From the NCBI GenBank assembly GCA_963680875.1, contig OY804577.1, forward strand, positions 148,694,196-148,758,195: a stretch of 64,000 nucleotides of DNA. Direction: 5' to 3'. The position numbers were made by a program, and so were the translations under genes. This document shows positions 13,301-26,500 of the stretch, piece after piece. Each line of letters begins with the position of its first letter. Position 1 is the first letter of the stretch. The stretch is from Bathymodiolus brooksi. Lineage: Eukaryota; Mollusca; Bivalvia; Mytilida; Modiolidae. Under the pieces are notes generated by a model. That model saw only the letters and a program-made list of their open reading frames with translations. It had not been told where the DNA came from and searched no databases.

Positions 13301-15060
13301 TGCTGTCTAAGTGGTACTCTCAGTGTTAACATTCCGTGTGATATTTATTGCATGTTTACTGGTGTCTAAGTGGTACTCTCCGTGTTAACATTCCGTGTGA
13401 TATATATTGTATGTTTACTGGTGTCTAAGTGGTACTCTCAGTGTTAACATTCCGTGTGATATTTATTGTATGTTTCCTGGTGTCTAAATGGTACTCTCAT
13501 TGTTAACATTCCGTGTGATATTTATTGTATGTTTACTGGTGTCTAAGTGGTACTCTCAGTGTTAACATTCGTGTGATATTTATTGTACGTTTCCTGGTGT
13601 CTAAGTGGTACTCTCAGTGTTAACATTCCGTGTGATATTTATTGTATGTTTACTGGTGTCTAAGTGGTACTCTCAGTGTTAACATTCCGTGTGATATTTA
13701 TTGTATGTTTACTGGTGTCTAAGTGGTACTATCATTGTTAACATTCCGTGTGATATTTATTGTATGTTTCCTGGTGTCTAAATGGTACTCTCAGTGTTAA
13801 CATTCCGTGTGATATTTATTGTATGTTTACTGGTGTCTAAGTGGTACTCTCAGTGTTAACATTCCGTGTGATATTTATTGTATGTTTCCTGGTGTCTAAA
13901 TGGTACTCTCATTGTTAACATTCCGTGTGATATTTATTGTATGTTTACTGGTGTCTAAGTGGTACTCTCAGTGTTAACATTCCGTGTGATATATATTGTA
14001 TGTTTACTGGTGTCTAAGTGGTACTCTCAGTGTTAACATTCCGTGTGATATTTATTGTATGTTTCCTGGTGTCTAAATGGTACTCTCATTGTTAACATTC
14101 CGTATGATATTTATTGTATGTTTACTGGTGTCTAAGTGGTACTCTCAGTGTTAGCATTCCGTGTGATATTTATTGTACGTTTCCTGGTGTCTAAGTGGTA
14201 CTCTCAGTGTTAACATTCCGTGTGATATTTATTGTATGTTTCCTGGTGTCTAAGTGGTACTCTCAGTGTTAACATTCCGTGTGATATTTATTGTATGTTT
14301 ACTGGTGTCTAAGTGGTACTCTCAGTGCTAACATTCCGTGTGATATTTATTGCATGTTTCCTGGTGTCTAAGTGGTACTCTCAGTGTTAACATTCCGTGT
14401 GATATTTATTGTATGTTTCCTGGTGTCTACGTGGTACTCTCAGTGTTAACATTCCGTGTGATATTTATTGTATGTTTCCTGGTGTCTAAGTGGTACTCTC
14501 AGTGTTAACATTCGTGTGATATTTATTGTATGTTTCTTGGTGTCTAAGTGGTACTCTCAGTGTTAACATTCCGTGTGATATTTATTATATGTTTCCTGGT
14601 GTCTAAATGGTACTCTCAGTGTTAACATTCCGTGTGATATTTATTGTATGTTTCCTGGTGTCGAAGTGGTACTCTCAGTGTTAACATTCCGTGTGATATT
14701 TATTGTATGTTTCCTGGTGTCTATGTGGTACTCTCAGTGTTAACATTCCGTGTGATATTTATTGTATGTTTCCTGGTGTCTAAGTGGTACTCTCAGTGTT
14801 AACATTCCGTGTGATATTTATTGTATGTTTCCTGGTGTCTACGTGATACTCTCAGTGTTAACATTCGTGTGATATTTATTGTATGTTTCCTGGTGTCTAA
14901 GTGGTACTCTCAGTGTTAACATTCCGTGTGATATTTATTGTATGTTTCCTGGTGTCGAAGTGGTACTCTCAGTGATAACATTCCGTGTGATATTTATTGT
15001 ATGTTTCCTGTTGTCTAAATGGTACTCTCATTGTTAACATTCCGTGTGATATTTATTGTA
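12700..15060 (+). repeat. Nested duplication: 10-monomer step (589 bp), then resumption at offset 2,297 bp
   Basis: The cassette cctgctg / gcatg / ctccg / gatatatattg near 12761 is repeated at 13350, 589 bp (10 monomers less one base) downstream. After about 13860 the order matches the earlier region starting near 11580 at an offset of 2,297 bp (39 monomers less four). An example is the rare 'ccgtatg' at 11803 and 14100. A switch of register inside a repeat is the expected trace of unequal exchange between misaligned higher-order units. Confidence 0.75.
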
Positions 15061-18000
15061 TGTTTACTGGTGTCTAAGTGGTACTCTCAGTGTTAGCATT
15101 CCGTGTGATATTTATTGTACGTTTCCTGGTGTCTAAGTGGTACTCTCAGTGTTAACATTCCGTGTGATATTTATTGTATGTTTACTGGTGTCTAAGTGGT
15201 ACTCTCAGTGTTAACATTCCGTGTGATATTTATTGTATGTTTCCTGGTGTCTAAGTGGTACTCTCAGTGTTAACATTCCGTGTGATATTTATTGTATGTT
15301 TACTGGTGTCTAAGTGGTACTCTCAGTGCTAACATTCCGTGTGATATTTATTGTATGTTTCCTGGTGTCTATGTGGTACTCTCAGTGTTAACATTCCGTG
15401 TGATATTTATTGCATGTTTACTGGTGTCTAAGTGGTACTCTCCGTGTTAACATTCCGTGTGATATATATTGTATGTTTACTGGTGTCTAAGTGGTACTCT
15501 CAGTGTTAACATTCCGTGTGATATTTATTGTATGTTTCCTGGTGTCTAAATGGTACTCTCATTGTTAACATTCCGTGTGATATTTATTGTATGTTTACTG
15601 GTGTCTAAGTGGTACTCTCAGTGTTAACATTCGTGTGATATTTATTGTACGTTTCCTGGTGTCTAAGTGGTACTCTCAGTGTTAACATTCCGTGTGATAT
15701 TTATTGTATGTTTACTGGTGTCTAAGTGGTACTCTCAGTGTTAACATTCCGTGTGATATTTATTGTATGTTTACTGGTGTCTAAGTGGTACTATCATTGT
15801 TAACATTCCGTGTGATATTTATTGTATGTTTCCTGGTGTCTAAATGGTACTCTCAGTGTTAACATTCCGTGTGATATTTATTGTATGTTTACTGGTGTCT
15901 AAGTGGTACTCTCAGTGTTAACATTCCGTGTGATATTTATTGTATGTTTCCTGGTGTCTAAATGGTACTCTCATTGTTAACATTCCGTGTGATATTTATT
16001 GTATGTTTACTGGTGTCTAAGTGGTACTCTCAGTGTTAACATTCCGTGTGATATATATTGTATGTTTACTGGTGTCTAAGTGGTACTCTCAGTGTTAACA
16101 TTCCGTGTGATATTTATTGTATGTTTCCTGGTGTCTAAATGGTACTCTCATTGTTAACATTCCGTATGATATTTATTGTATGTTTACTGGTGTCTAAGTG
16201 GTACTCTCAGTGTTAGCATTCCGTGTGATATTTATTGTACGTTTCCTGGTGTCTAAGTGGTACTCTCAGTGTTAACATTCCGTGTGATATTTATTGTATG
16301 TTTCCTGGTGTCTAAGTGGTACTCTCAGTGTTAACATTCCGTGTGATATTTATTGTATGTTTACTGGTGTCTAAGTGGTACTCTCAGTGCTAACATTCCG
16401 TGTGATATTTATTGCATGTTTCCTGGTGTCTAAGTGGTACTCTCAGTGTTAACATTCCGTGTGATATTTATTGTATGTTTCCTGGTGTCTACGTGGTACT
16501 CTCAGTGTTAACATTCCGTGTGATATTTATTGTATGTTTCCTGGTGTCTAAGTGGTACTCTCAGTGTTAACATTCGTGTGATATTTATTGTATGTTTCTT
16601 GGTGTCTAAGTGGTACTCTCAGTGTTAACATTCCGTGTGATATTTATTATATGTTTCCTGGTGTCTAAATGGTACTCTCAGTGTTAACATTCCGTGTGAT
16701 ATTTATTGTATGTTTCCTGGTGTCGAAGTGGTACTCTCAGTGTTAACATTCCGTGTGATATTTATTGTATGTTTCCTGGTGTCTATGTGGTACTCTCAGT
16801 GTTAACATTCCGTGTGATATTTATTGTATGTTTCCTGGTGTCTAAGTGGTACTCTCAGTGTTAACATTCCGTGTGATATTTATTGTATGTTTCCTGGTGT
16901 CTACGTGATACTCTCAGTGTTAACATTCGTGTGATATTTATTGTATGTTTCCTGGTGTCTAAGTGGTACTCTCAGTGTTAACATTCCGTGTGATATTTAT
17001 TGTATGTTTCCTGGTGTCGAAGTGGTACTCTCAGTGATAACATTCCGTGTGATATTTATTGTATGTTTCCTGTTGTCTAAATGGTACTCTCATTGTTAAC
17101 ATTCCGTGTGATATTTATTGTATGTTTACTGGTGTCTAAGTGGTACTCTCAGTGTTAGCATTCCGTGTGATATTTATTGTACGTTTCCTGGTGTCTAAGT
17201 GGTACTCTCAGTGTTAACATTCCGTGTGATATTTATTGTATGTTTACTGGTGTCTAAGTGGTACTCTCAGTGTTAACATTCCGTGTGATATTTATTGTAT
17301 GTTTCCTGGTGTCTAAGTGGTACTCTCAGTGTTAACATTCCGTGTGATATTTATTGTATGTTTACTGGTGTCTAAGTGGTACTCTCAGTGCTAACATTCC
17401 GTGTGATATTTATTGTATGTTTCCTGGTGTCTATGTGGTACTCTCAGTGTTAACATTCCGTGTGATATTTATTGTATGTTTCCTGGTGTCTAAGTGGTAC
17501 TCTCAGTGTTAACATTCGTGTGATATTTATTGTATGTTTCCTGGTGTCTACGTGGTACTCTCAGTGTTAACATTCGTGTGATATTTATTGTATGTTTCCT
17601 GGTGTCTAAGTGGTACTCTCAGTGTTAACATTCCGTGTGATATTTATTGTATGTTTCCTGGTGTCGAAGTGGTACTCTCAGTGATAACATTCCGTGTGAT
17701 ATTTATTGTATGTTTCCTGGTGTCTAAATGGTACTCTCAGTGTTAACATTCCGTGTGATATTTATTGTATGTTTCCTGCTGTCTAAGTGGTACTCTCAGT
17801 GTTAACATTCCGTGTGATATTTATTGCATGTTTACTGGTGTCTAAGTGGTACTCTCCGTGTTAACATTCCGTGTGATATATATTGTATGTTTACTGGTGT
17901 CTAAGTGGTACTCTCAGTGTTAACATTCCGTGTGATATTTATTGTATGTTTCCTGGTGTCTAAATGGTACTCTCATTGTTAACATTCCGTGTGATATTTA

Positions 18001-21000
18001 TTGTATGTTTACTGGTGTCTAAGTGGTACTCTCAGTGTTAACATTCCGTGTGATATTTATTGTACGTTTCCTGGTGTCTAAGTGGTACTCTCAGTGTTAA
18101 CATTCCGTGTGATATTTATTGTATGTTTACTGGTGTCTAAGTGGTACTCTCAGTGTTAACATTCCGTGTGATATTTATTGTATGTTTACTGGTGTCTAAG
18201 TGGTACTCTCAGTGATAACATTCCGTGTGATATTTATTGTATGTTTACTGGTGTCTAAGTGGTACTCTCAGTGTTAACATTCGTGTGATATTTATTGTAC
18301 GTTTCCTGGTGTCTAAGTGGTACTCTCAGTGTTAACATTCCGTGTGATATTTATTGTATGTTTACTGGTGTCTAAGTGGTACTCTCAGTGTTAACATTCC
18401 GTGTGATATTTATTGTATGTTTACTGGTGTCTAAGTGGTACTATCATTGTTAACATTCCGTGTGATATTTATTGTATGTTTCCTGGTGTCTAAATGGTAC
18501 TCTCAGTGTTAACATTCCGTGTGATATTTATTGTATGTTTACTGGTGTCTAAGTGGTACTCTCAGTGTTAACATTCCGTGTGATATTTATTGTATGTTTC
18601 CTGCTGTCTAAGTGGTACTCTCAGTGTTAACATTCCGTGTGATATTTATTGCATGTTTACTGGTGTCTAAGTGGTACTCTCCGTGTTAACATTCCGTGTG
18701 ATATATATTGTATGTTTACTGGTGTCTAAGTGGTACTCTCAGTGTTAACATTCCGTGTGATATTTATTGTATGTTTCCTGGTGTCTAAATGGTACTCTCA
18801 TTGTTAACATTCCGTGTGATATTTATTGTATGTTTACTGGTGTCTAAGTGGTACTCTCAGTGTTAACATTCGTGTGATATTTATTGTACGTTTCCTGGTG
18901 TCTAAGTGGTACTCTCAGTGTTAACATTCCGTGTGATATTTATTGTATGTTTACTGGTGTCTAAGTGGTACTCTCAGTGTTAACATTCCGTGTGATATTT
19001 ATTGTATGTTTACTGGTGTCTAAGTGGTACTATCATTGTTAACATTCCGTGTGATATTTATTGTATGTTTCCTGGTGTCTAAATGGTACTCTCAGTGTTA
19101 ACATTCCGTGTGATATTTATTGTATGTTTACTGGTGTCTAAGTGGTACTCTCAGTGTTAACATTCCGTGTGATATTTATTGTATGTTTCCTGGTGTCTAA
19201 ATGGTACTCTCATTGTTAACATTCCGTGTGATATTTATTGTATGTTTACTGGTGTCTAAGTGGTACTCTCAGTGTTAACATTCCGTGTGATATATATTGT
19301 ATGTTTACTGGTGTCTAAGTGGTACTCTCAGTGTTAACATTCCGTGTGATATTTATTGTATGTTTCCTGGTGTCTAAATGGTACTCTCATTGTTAACATT
19401 CCGTATGATATTTATTGTATGTTTACTGGTGTCTAAGTGGTACTCTCAGTGTTAGCATTCCGTGTGATATTTATTGTACGTTTCCTGGTGTCTAAGTGGT
19501 ACTCTCAGTGTTAACATTCCGTGTGATATTTATTGTATGTTTCCTGGTGTCTAAGTGGTACTCTCAGTGTTAACATTCCGTGTGATATTTATTGTATGTT
19601 TACTGGTGTCTAAGTGGTACTCTCAGTGCTAACATTCCGTGTGATATTTATTGCATGTTTCCTGGTGTCTAAGTGGTACTCTCAGTGTTAACATTCCGTG
19701 TGATATTTATTGTATGTTTCCTGGTGTCTACGTGGTACTCTCAGTGTTAACATTCCGTGTGATATTTATTGTATGTTTCCTGGTGTCTAAGTGGTACTCT
19801 CAGTGTTAACATTCGTGTGATATTTATTGTATGTTTCTTGGTGTCTAAGTGGTACTCTCAGTGTTAACATTCCGTGTGATATTTATTATATGTTTCCTGG
19901 TGTCTAAATGGTACTCTCAGTGTTAACATTCCGTGTGATATTTATTGTATGTTTCCTGGTGTCGAAGTGGTACTCTCAGTGTTAACATTCCGTGTGATAT
20001 TTATTGTATGTTTCCTGGTGTCTATGTGGTACTCTCAGTGTTAACATTCCGTGTGATATTTATTGTATGTTTCCTGGTGTCTAAGTGGTACTCTCAGTGT
20101 TAACATTCCGTGTGATATTTATTGTATGTTTCCTGGTGTCTACGTGATACTCTCAGTGTTAACATTCGTGTGATATTTATTGTATGTTTCCTGGTGTCTA
20201 AGTGGTACTCTCAGTGTTAACATTCCGTGTGATATTTATTGTATGTTTCCTGGTGTCGAAGTGGTACTCTCAGTGATAACATTCCGTGTGATATTTATTG
20301 TATGTTTCCTGTTGTCTAAATGGTACTCTCATTGTTAACATTCCGTGTGATATTTATTGTATGTTTACTGGTGTCTAAGTGGTACTCTCAGTGTTAGCAT
20401 TCCGTGTGATATTTATTGTACGTTTCCTGGTGTCTAAGTGGTACTCTCAGTGTTAACATTCCGTGTGATATTTATTGTATGTTTACTGGTGTCTAAGTGG
20501 TACTCTCAGTGTTAACATTCCGTGTGATATTTATTGTATGTTTCCTGGTGTCTAAGTGGTACTCTCAGTGTTAACATTCCGTGTGATATTTATTGTATGT
20601 TTACTGGTGTCTAAGTGGTACTCTCAGTGCTAACATTCCGTGTGATATTTATTGTATGTTTCCTGGTGTCTATGTGGTACTCTCAGTGTTAACATTCCGT
20701 GTGATATTTATTGCATGTTTACTGGTGTCTAAGTGGTACTCTCCGTGTTAACATTCCGTGTGATATATATTGTATGTTTACTGGTGTCTAAGTGGTACTC
20801 TCAGTGTTAACATTCCGTGTGATATTTATTGTATGTTTCCTGGTGTCTAAATGGTACTCTCATTGTTAACATTCCGTGTGATATTTATTGTATGTTTACT
20901 GGTGTCTAAGTGGTACTCTCAGTGTTAACATTCGTGTGATATTTATTGTACGTTTCCTGGTGTCTAAGTGGTACTCTCAGTGTTAACATTCCGTGTGATA

Positions 21001-23582
21001 TTTATTGTATGTTTACTGGTGTCTAAGTGGTACTCTCAGTGTTAACATTCCGTGTGATATTTATTGTATGTTTACTGGTGTCTAAGTGGTACTATCATTG
21101 TTAACATTCCGTGTGATATTTATTGTATGTTTCCTGGTGTCTAAATGGTACTCTCAGTGTTAACATTCCGTGTGATATTTATTGTATGTTTACTGGTGTC
21201 TAAGTGGTACTCTCAGTGTTAACATTCCGTGTGATATTTATTGTATGTTTCCTGGTGTCTAAATGGTACTCTCATTGTTAACATTCCGTGTGATATTTAT
21301 TGTATGTTTACTGGTGTCTAAGTGGTACTCTCAGTGTTAACATTCCGTGTGATATATATTGTATGTTTACTGGTGTCTAAGTGGTACTCTCAGTGTTAAC
21401 ATTCCGTGTGATATTTATTGTATGTTTCCTGGTGTCTAAATGGTACTCTCATTGTTAACATTCCGTATGATATTTATTGTATGTTTACTGGTGTCTAAGT
21501 GGTACTCTCAGTGTTAGCATTCCGTGTGATATTTATTGTACGTTTCCTGGTGTCTAAGTGGTACTCTCAGTGTTAACATTCCGTGTGATATTTATTGTAT
21601 GTTTCCTGGTGTCTAAGTGGTACTCTCAGTGTTAACATTCCGTGTGATATTTATTGTATGTTTACTGGTGTCTAAGTGGTACTCTCAGTGCTAACATTCC
21701 GTGTGATATTTATTGCATGTTTCCTGGTGTCTAAGTGGTACTCTCAGTGTTAACATTCCGTGTGATATTTATTGTATGTTTCCTGGTGTCTACGTGGTAC
21801 TCTCAGTGTTAACATTCCGTGTGATATTTATTGTATGTTTCCTGGTGTCTAAGTGGTACTCTCAGTGTTAACATTCGTGTGATATTTATTGTATGTTTCT
21901 TGGTGTCTAAGTGGTACTCTCAGTGTTAACATTCCGTGTGATATTTATTATATGTTTCCTGGTGTCTAAATGGTACTCTCAGTGTTAACATTCCGTGTGA
22001 TATTTATTGTATGTTTCCTGGTGTCGAAGTGGTACTCTCAGTGTTAACATTCCGTGTGATATTTATTGTATGTTTCCTGGTGTCTATGTGGTACTCTCAG
22101 TGTTAACATTCCGTGTGATATTTATTGTATGTTTCCTGGTGTCTAAGTGGTACTCTCAGTGTTAACATTCCGTGTGATATTTATTGTATGTTTCCTGGTG
22201 TCTACGTGATACTCTCAGTGTTAACATTCGTGTGATATTTATTGTATGTTTCCTGGTGTCTAAGTGGTACTCTCAGTGTTAACATTCCGTGTGATATTTA
22301 TTGTATGTTTCCTGGTGTCGAAGTGGTACTCTCAGTGATAACATTCCGTGTGATATTTATTGTATGTTTCCTGTTGTCTAAATGGTACTCTCATTGTTAA
22401 CATTCCGTGTGATATTTATTGTATGTTTACTGGTGTCTAAGTGGTACTCTCAGTGTTAGCATTCCGTGTGATATTTATTGTACGTTTCCTGGTGTCTAAG
22501 TGGTACTCTCAGTGTTAACATTCCGTGTGATATTTATTGTATGTTTACTGGTGTCTAAGTGGTACTCTCAGTGTTAACATTCCGTGTGATATTTATTGTA
22601 TGTTTCCTGGTGTCTAAGTGGTACTCTCAGTGTTAACATTCCGTGTGATATTTATTGTATGTTTACTGGTGTCTAAGTGGTACTCTCAGTGCTAACATTC
22701 CGTGTGATATTTATTGTATGTTTCCTGGTGTCTATGTGGTACTCTCAGTGTTAACATTCCGTGTGATATTTATTGTATGTTTCCTGGTGTCTAAGTGGTA
22801 CTCTCAGTGTTAACATTCGTGTGATATTTATTGTATGTTTCCTGGTGTCTACGTGGTACTCTCAGTGTTAACATTCGTGTGATATTTATTGTATGTTTCC
22901 TGGTGTCTAAGTGGTACTCTCAGTGTTAACATTCCGTGTGATATTTATTGTATGTTTCCTGGTGTCGAAGTGGTACTCTCAGTGATAACATTCCGTGTGA
23001 TATTTATTGTATGTTTCCTGGTGTCTAAATGGTACTCTCAGTGTTAACATTCCGTGTGATATTTATTGTATGTTTCCTGCTGTCTAAGTGGTACTCTCAG
23101 TGTTAACATTCCGTGTGATATTTATTGCATGTTTACTGGTGTCTAAGTGGTACTCTCCGTGTTAACATTCCGTGTGATATATATTGTATGTTTACTGGTG
23201 TCTAAGTGGTACTCTCAGTGTTAACATTCCGTGTGATATTTATTGTATGTTTCCTGGTGTCTAAATGGTACTCTCATTGTTAACATTCCGTGTGATATTT
23301 ATTGTATGTTTACTGGTGTCTAAGTGGTACTCTCAGTGTTAACATTCCGTGTGATATTTATTGTACGTTTCCTGGTGTCTAAGTGGTACTCTCAGTGTTA
23401 ACATTCCGTGTGATATTTATTGTATGTTTACTGGTGTCTAAGTGGTACTCTCAGTGTTAACATTCCGTGTGATATTTATTGTATGTTTACTGGTGTCTAA
23501 GTGGTACTCTCAGTGATAACATTCCGTGTGATATTTATTGTATGTTTACTGGTGTCTAAGTGGTACTCTCAGTGTTAACATT
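12981..23582 (+). repeat. 5,301-bp tandem duplication of a 90-monomer block
   Basis: Copy A is about 12981-18281 and copy B about 18282-23582. The marker 'gcatgtttactgg' plus 'ctccgtg' lies at 13350, 15412 and 17826 in A and at 18651, 20713 and 23127 in B, each pair exactly 5,301 bp apart. The length is 90 x 59 less nine one-base deletions, and those deletions recur at matching places in B. The copies match at the points I compared. One difference is 'attatatg' near 13114 against 'attgtatg' near 18415. Collinearity ends at 18281/23582, where A has the 58-bp 'attcgtg' form and B the full 'attccgtg'. On the left it fades near 12950/18250. This is the longest adjacent duplication I can delimit in the window. 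Confidence 0.88.
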
Positions 23583-26500
23583 CCGTGTGATATTTATTGT
23601 ATGTTTCCTGGTGTCTAAGTGGTACTCTCAGTGTTAACATTCCATGTGATATTTATTGTATGTTTACTGGTGTCTAAGTGGTACTATCATTGTTAACATT
23701 CCGTGTGATATTTATTGTATGTTTCCTGGTGTCTAAATGGTACTCTCAGTGTTAACATTCCGTGTGATATTTATTGTATGTTTACTGGTGTCTAAGTGGT
23801 ACTCTCAGTGTTAACATTCCGTGTGATATTTATTGTATGTTTCCTGGTGTCTAAATGGTACTCTCATTGTTAACATTCCGTGTGATATTTATTGTATGTT
23901 TACTGGTGTCTAAGTGGTACTCTCAGTGTTAGCATTCCGTGTGATATTTATTGTACGTTTCCTGGTGTCTAAGTGGTACTCTCAGTGTTAACATTCCGTG
24001 TGATATTTATTGTATGTTTACTGGTGTCTAAGTGGTACTCTCAGTGTTAACATTCCGTGTGATATTTATTGTATGTTTCCTGGTGTCTAAGTGGTACTCT
24101 CAGTGTTAACATTCCGTGTGATATTTATTGTATGTTTACTGGTGTCTAAGTGGTACTCTCTGTGCTAACATTCCGTGTGATATTTATTGTACGTTTCCTG
24201 GTGTCTAAGTGGTACTCTCAGTGTTAACATTCCGTGTGATATTTATTGTATGTTTACTGGTGTCTAAGTGGTACTCTCAGTGTTAACATTCCATGTGATA
24301 TTTATTGTATGTTTACTGGTGTCTAAGTGGTACTCTCAGTGTTAACATTCCGTGTGATATTTATTGTATGTTTACTGGTGTCTAAGTGGTACTCTCAGTG
24401 TTAACATTCCGTGTGATATTTATTGTATGTTTCCTGGTGTCTAAGTGGTACTCTCAGTGTTAACATTCCGTGTGATATTTATTATATGTTTCCTGGTGTC
24501 TAAATGGTACTCTCAGTGTTAACATTCCGTGTGATATTTATTGTATGTTTCCTGGTGTCGAAGTGGTACTCTCAGTGTTAACATTCCGTGTGATATTTAT
24601 TGTATGTTTCCTGGTGTCTATGTGGTACTCTCAGTGTTAACATTCCGTGTGATATTTATTGTATGTTTCCTGGTGTCTAAGTGGTACTCTCAGTGTTAAC
24701 ATTCCGTGTGATATTTATTGTATGTTTCCTGGTGTCTACGTGGTACTCTCAGTGTTAACATTCGTGTGATATTTATTGTATGTTTCCTGGTGTCTAAGTG
24801 GTACTCTCAGTGTTAACATTCCGTGTGATATTTATTGTATGTTTCCTGGTGTCTACGTGGTACTCTCAGTGTTAACATTCGTGTGATATTTATTGTATGT
24901 TTCCTGGTGTCTAAGTGGTACTCTCAGTGTTAACATTCCGTGTGATATTTATTGTATGTTTCCTGGTGTCGAAGTGGTACTCTCAGTGATAACATTCCGT
25001 GTGATATTTATTGTATGTTTCCTGGTGTCTAAATGGTACTCTCAGTGTTAACATTCCGTGTGATATTTATTGTATGTTTCCTGCTGTCTAAGTGGTACTC
25101 TCAGTGTTAACATTCCGTGTGATATTTATTGTATGTTTCCTGGTGTCTATGTGGTACTCTCAGTGTTAACATTCCGTGTGATATTTATTGTATGTTTCCT
25201 GGTGTCTAAGTGGTACTCTCAGTGTTAACATTCCGTGTGATATTTATTGTATGTTTCCTGGTGTCTACGTGGTACTCTCAGTGTTAACATTCGTGTGATA
25301 TTTATTGTATGTTTCCTGGTGTCTAAGTGGTACTCTCAGTGTTAACATTCCGTGTGATATTTATTGTATGTTTCCTGGTGTCGAAGTGGTACTCTCAGTG
25401 ATAACATTCCGTGTGATATTTATTGTATGTTTCCTGGTGTCTAAATGGTACTCTCAGTGTTAACATTCCGTGTGATATTTATTGTATGTTTCCTGCTGTC
25501 TAAGTGGTACTCTCAGTGTTAACATTCCGTGTGATATTTATTGCATGTTTACTGGTGTCTAAGTGGTACTCTCCGTGTTAACATTCCGTGTGATATATAT
25601 TGTATGTTTACTGGTGTCTAAGTAGTACTCTCAGTGTTAACATTCCGTGTGATATTTATTGTATGTTTCCTGGTGTCTAAATGGTACTCTCATTGTTAAC
25701 ATTCCGTGTGATATTTATTGTATGTTTACTGGTGTCTAAGTGGTACTCTCAGTGTTAACATTCATGTGATATTTATTGTACGTTTCCTGGTGTCTAAGTG
25801 ATACTCTCAGTGTTAACATTCCGTGTGATATTTATTGTATGTTTACTGGTGTCTAAGTGGTACTCTCAGTGTTAACATTCCGTGTGATATTTATTGTATG
25901 TTTCCTGGTGTCTAAGTGGTACTCTCAGTGATAACATTCCGTGTGATATTTATTGTATTTTACTGGTGTCTAAGTGGTACTCTCAGTGTTAACATTCCGT
26001 GTGATATTTATTGTATGTTTCCTGGTGTCTAAGTGGTACTCTCAGTGTTAACATTCCGTGTGATATTTATTGTATGTTTACTGGTGTCTAAGTGGTACTA
26101 TCATTGTTAACATTCCGTGTGATATTTATTGTATGTTTCCTGGTGTCTACGTGGTACTCTCTGTGTTAACATTCCGTGTGATATTTATTGTATGTTTACT
26201 GGTGTCTAAGTGGTACTCTCAGTGTTAGCATTCCGTGTGATATTTATTGTATGTTTCCTGGTGTCTAAATGGTACTCTCATTGTTAACATTCCGTGTGAT
26301 ATTTATTGTATGTTTACTGGTGTCTAAGTGGTACTCTCAGTGTTAACATTCCGTGTGATATATATTGTATGTTTACTGGTGTCTAAGTGGTACTCTCAGT
26401 GTTAACATTCCGTGTGATATTTATTGTATGTTTCCTGGTGTCTAAATGGTACTCTCATTGTTAACATTCCGTGTGATATTTATTGTATGTTTACTGGTGT

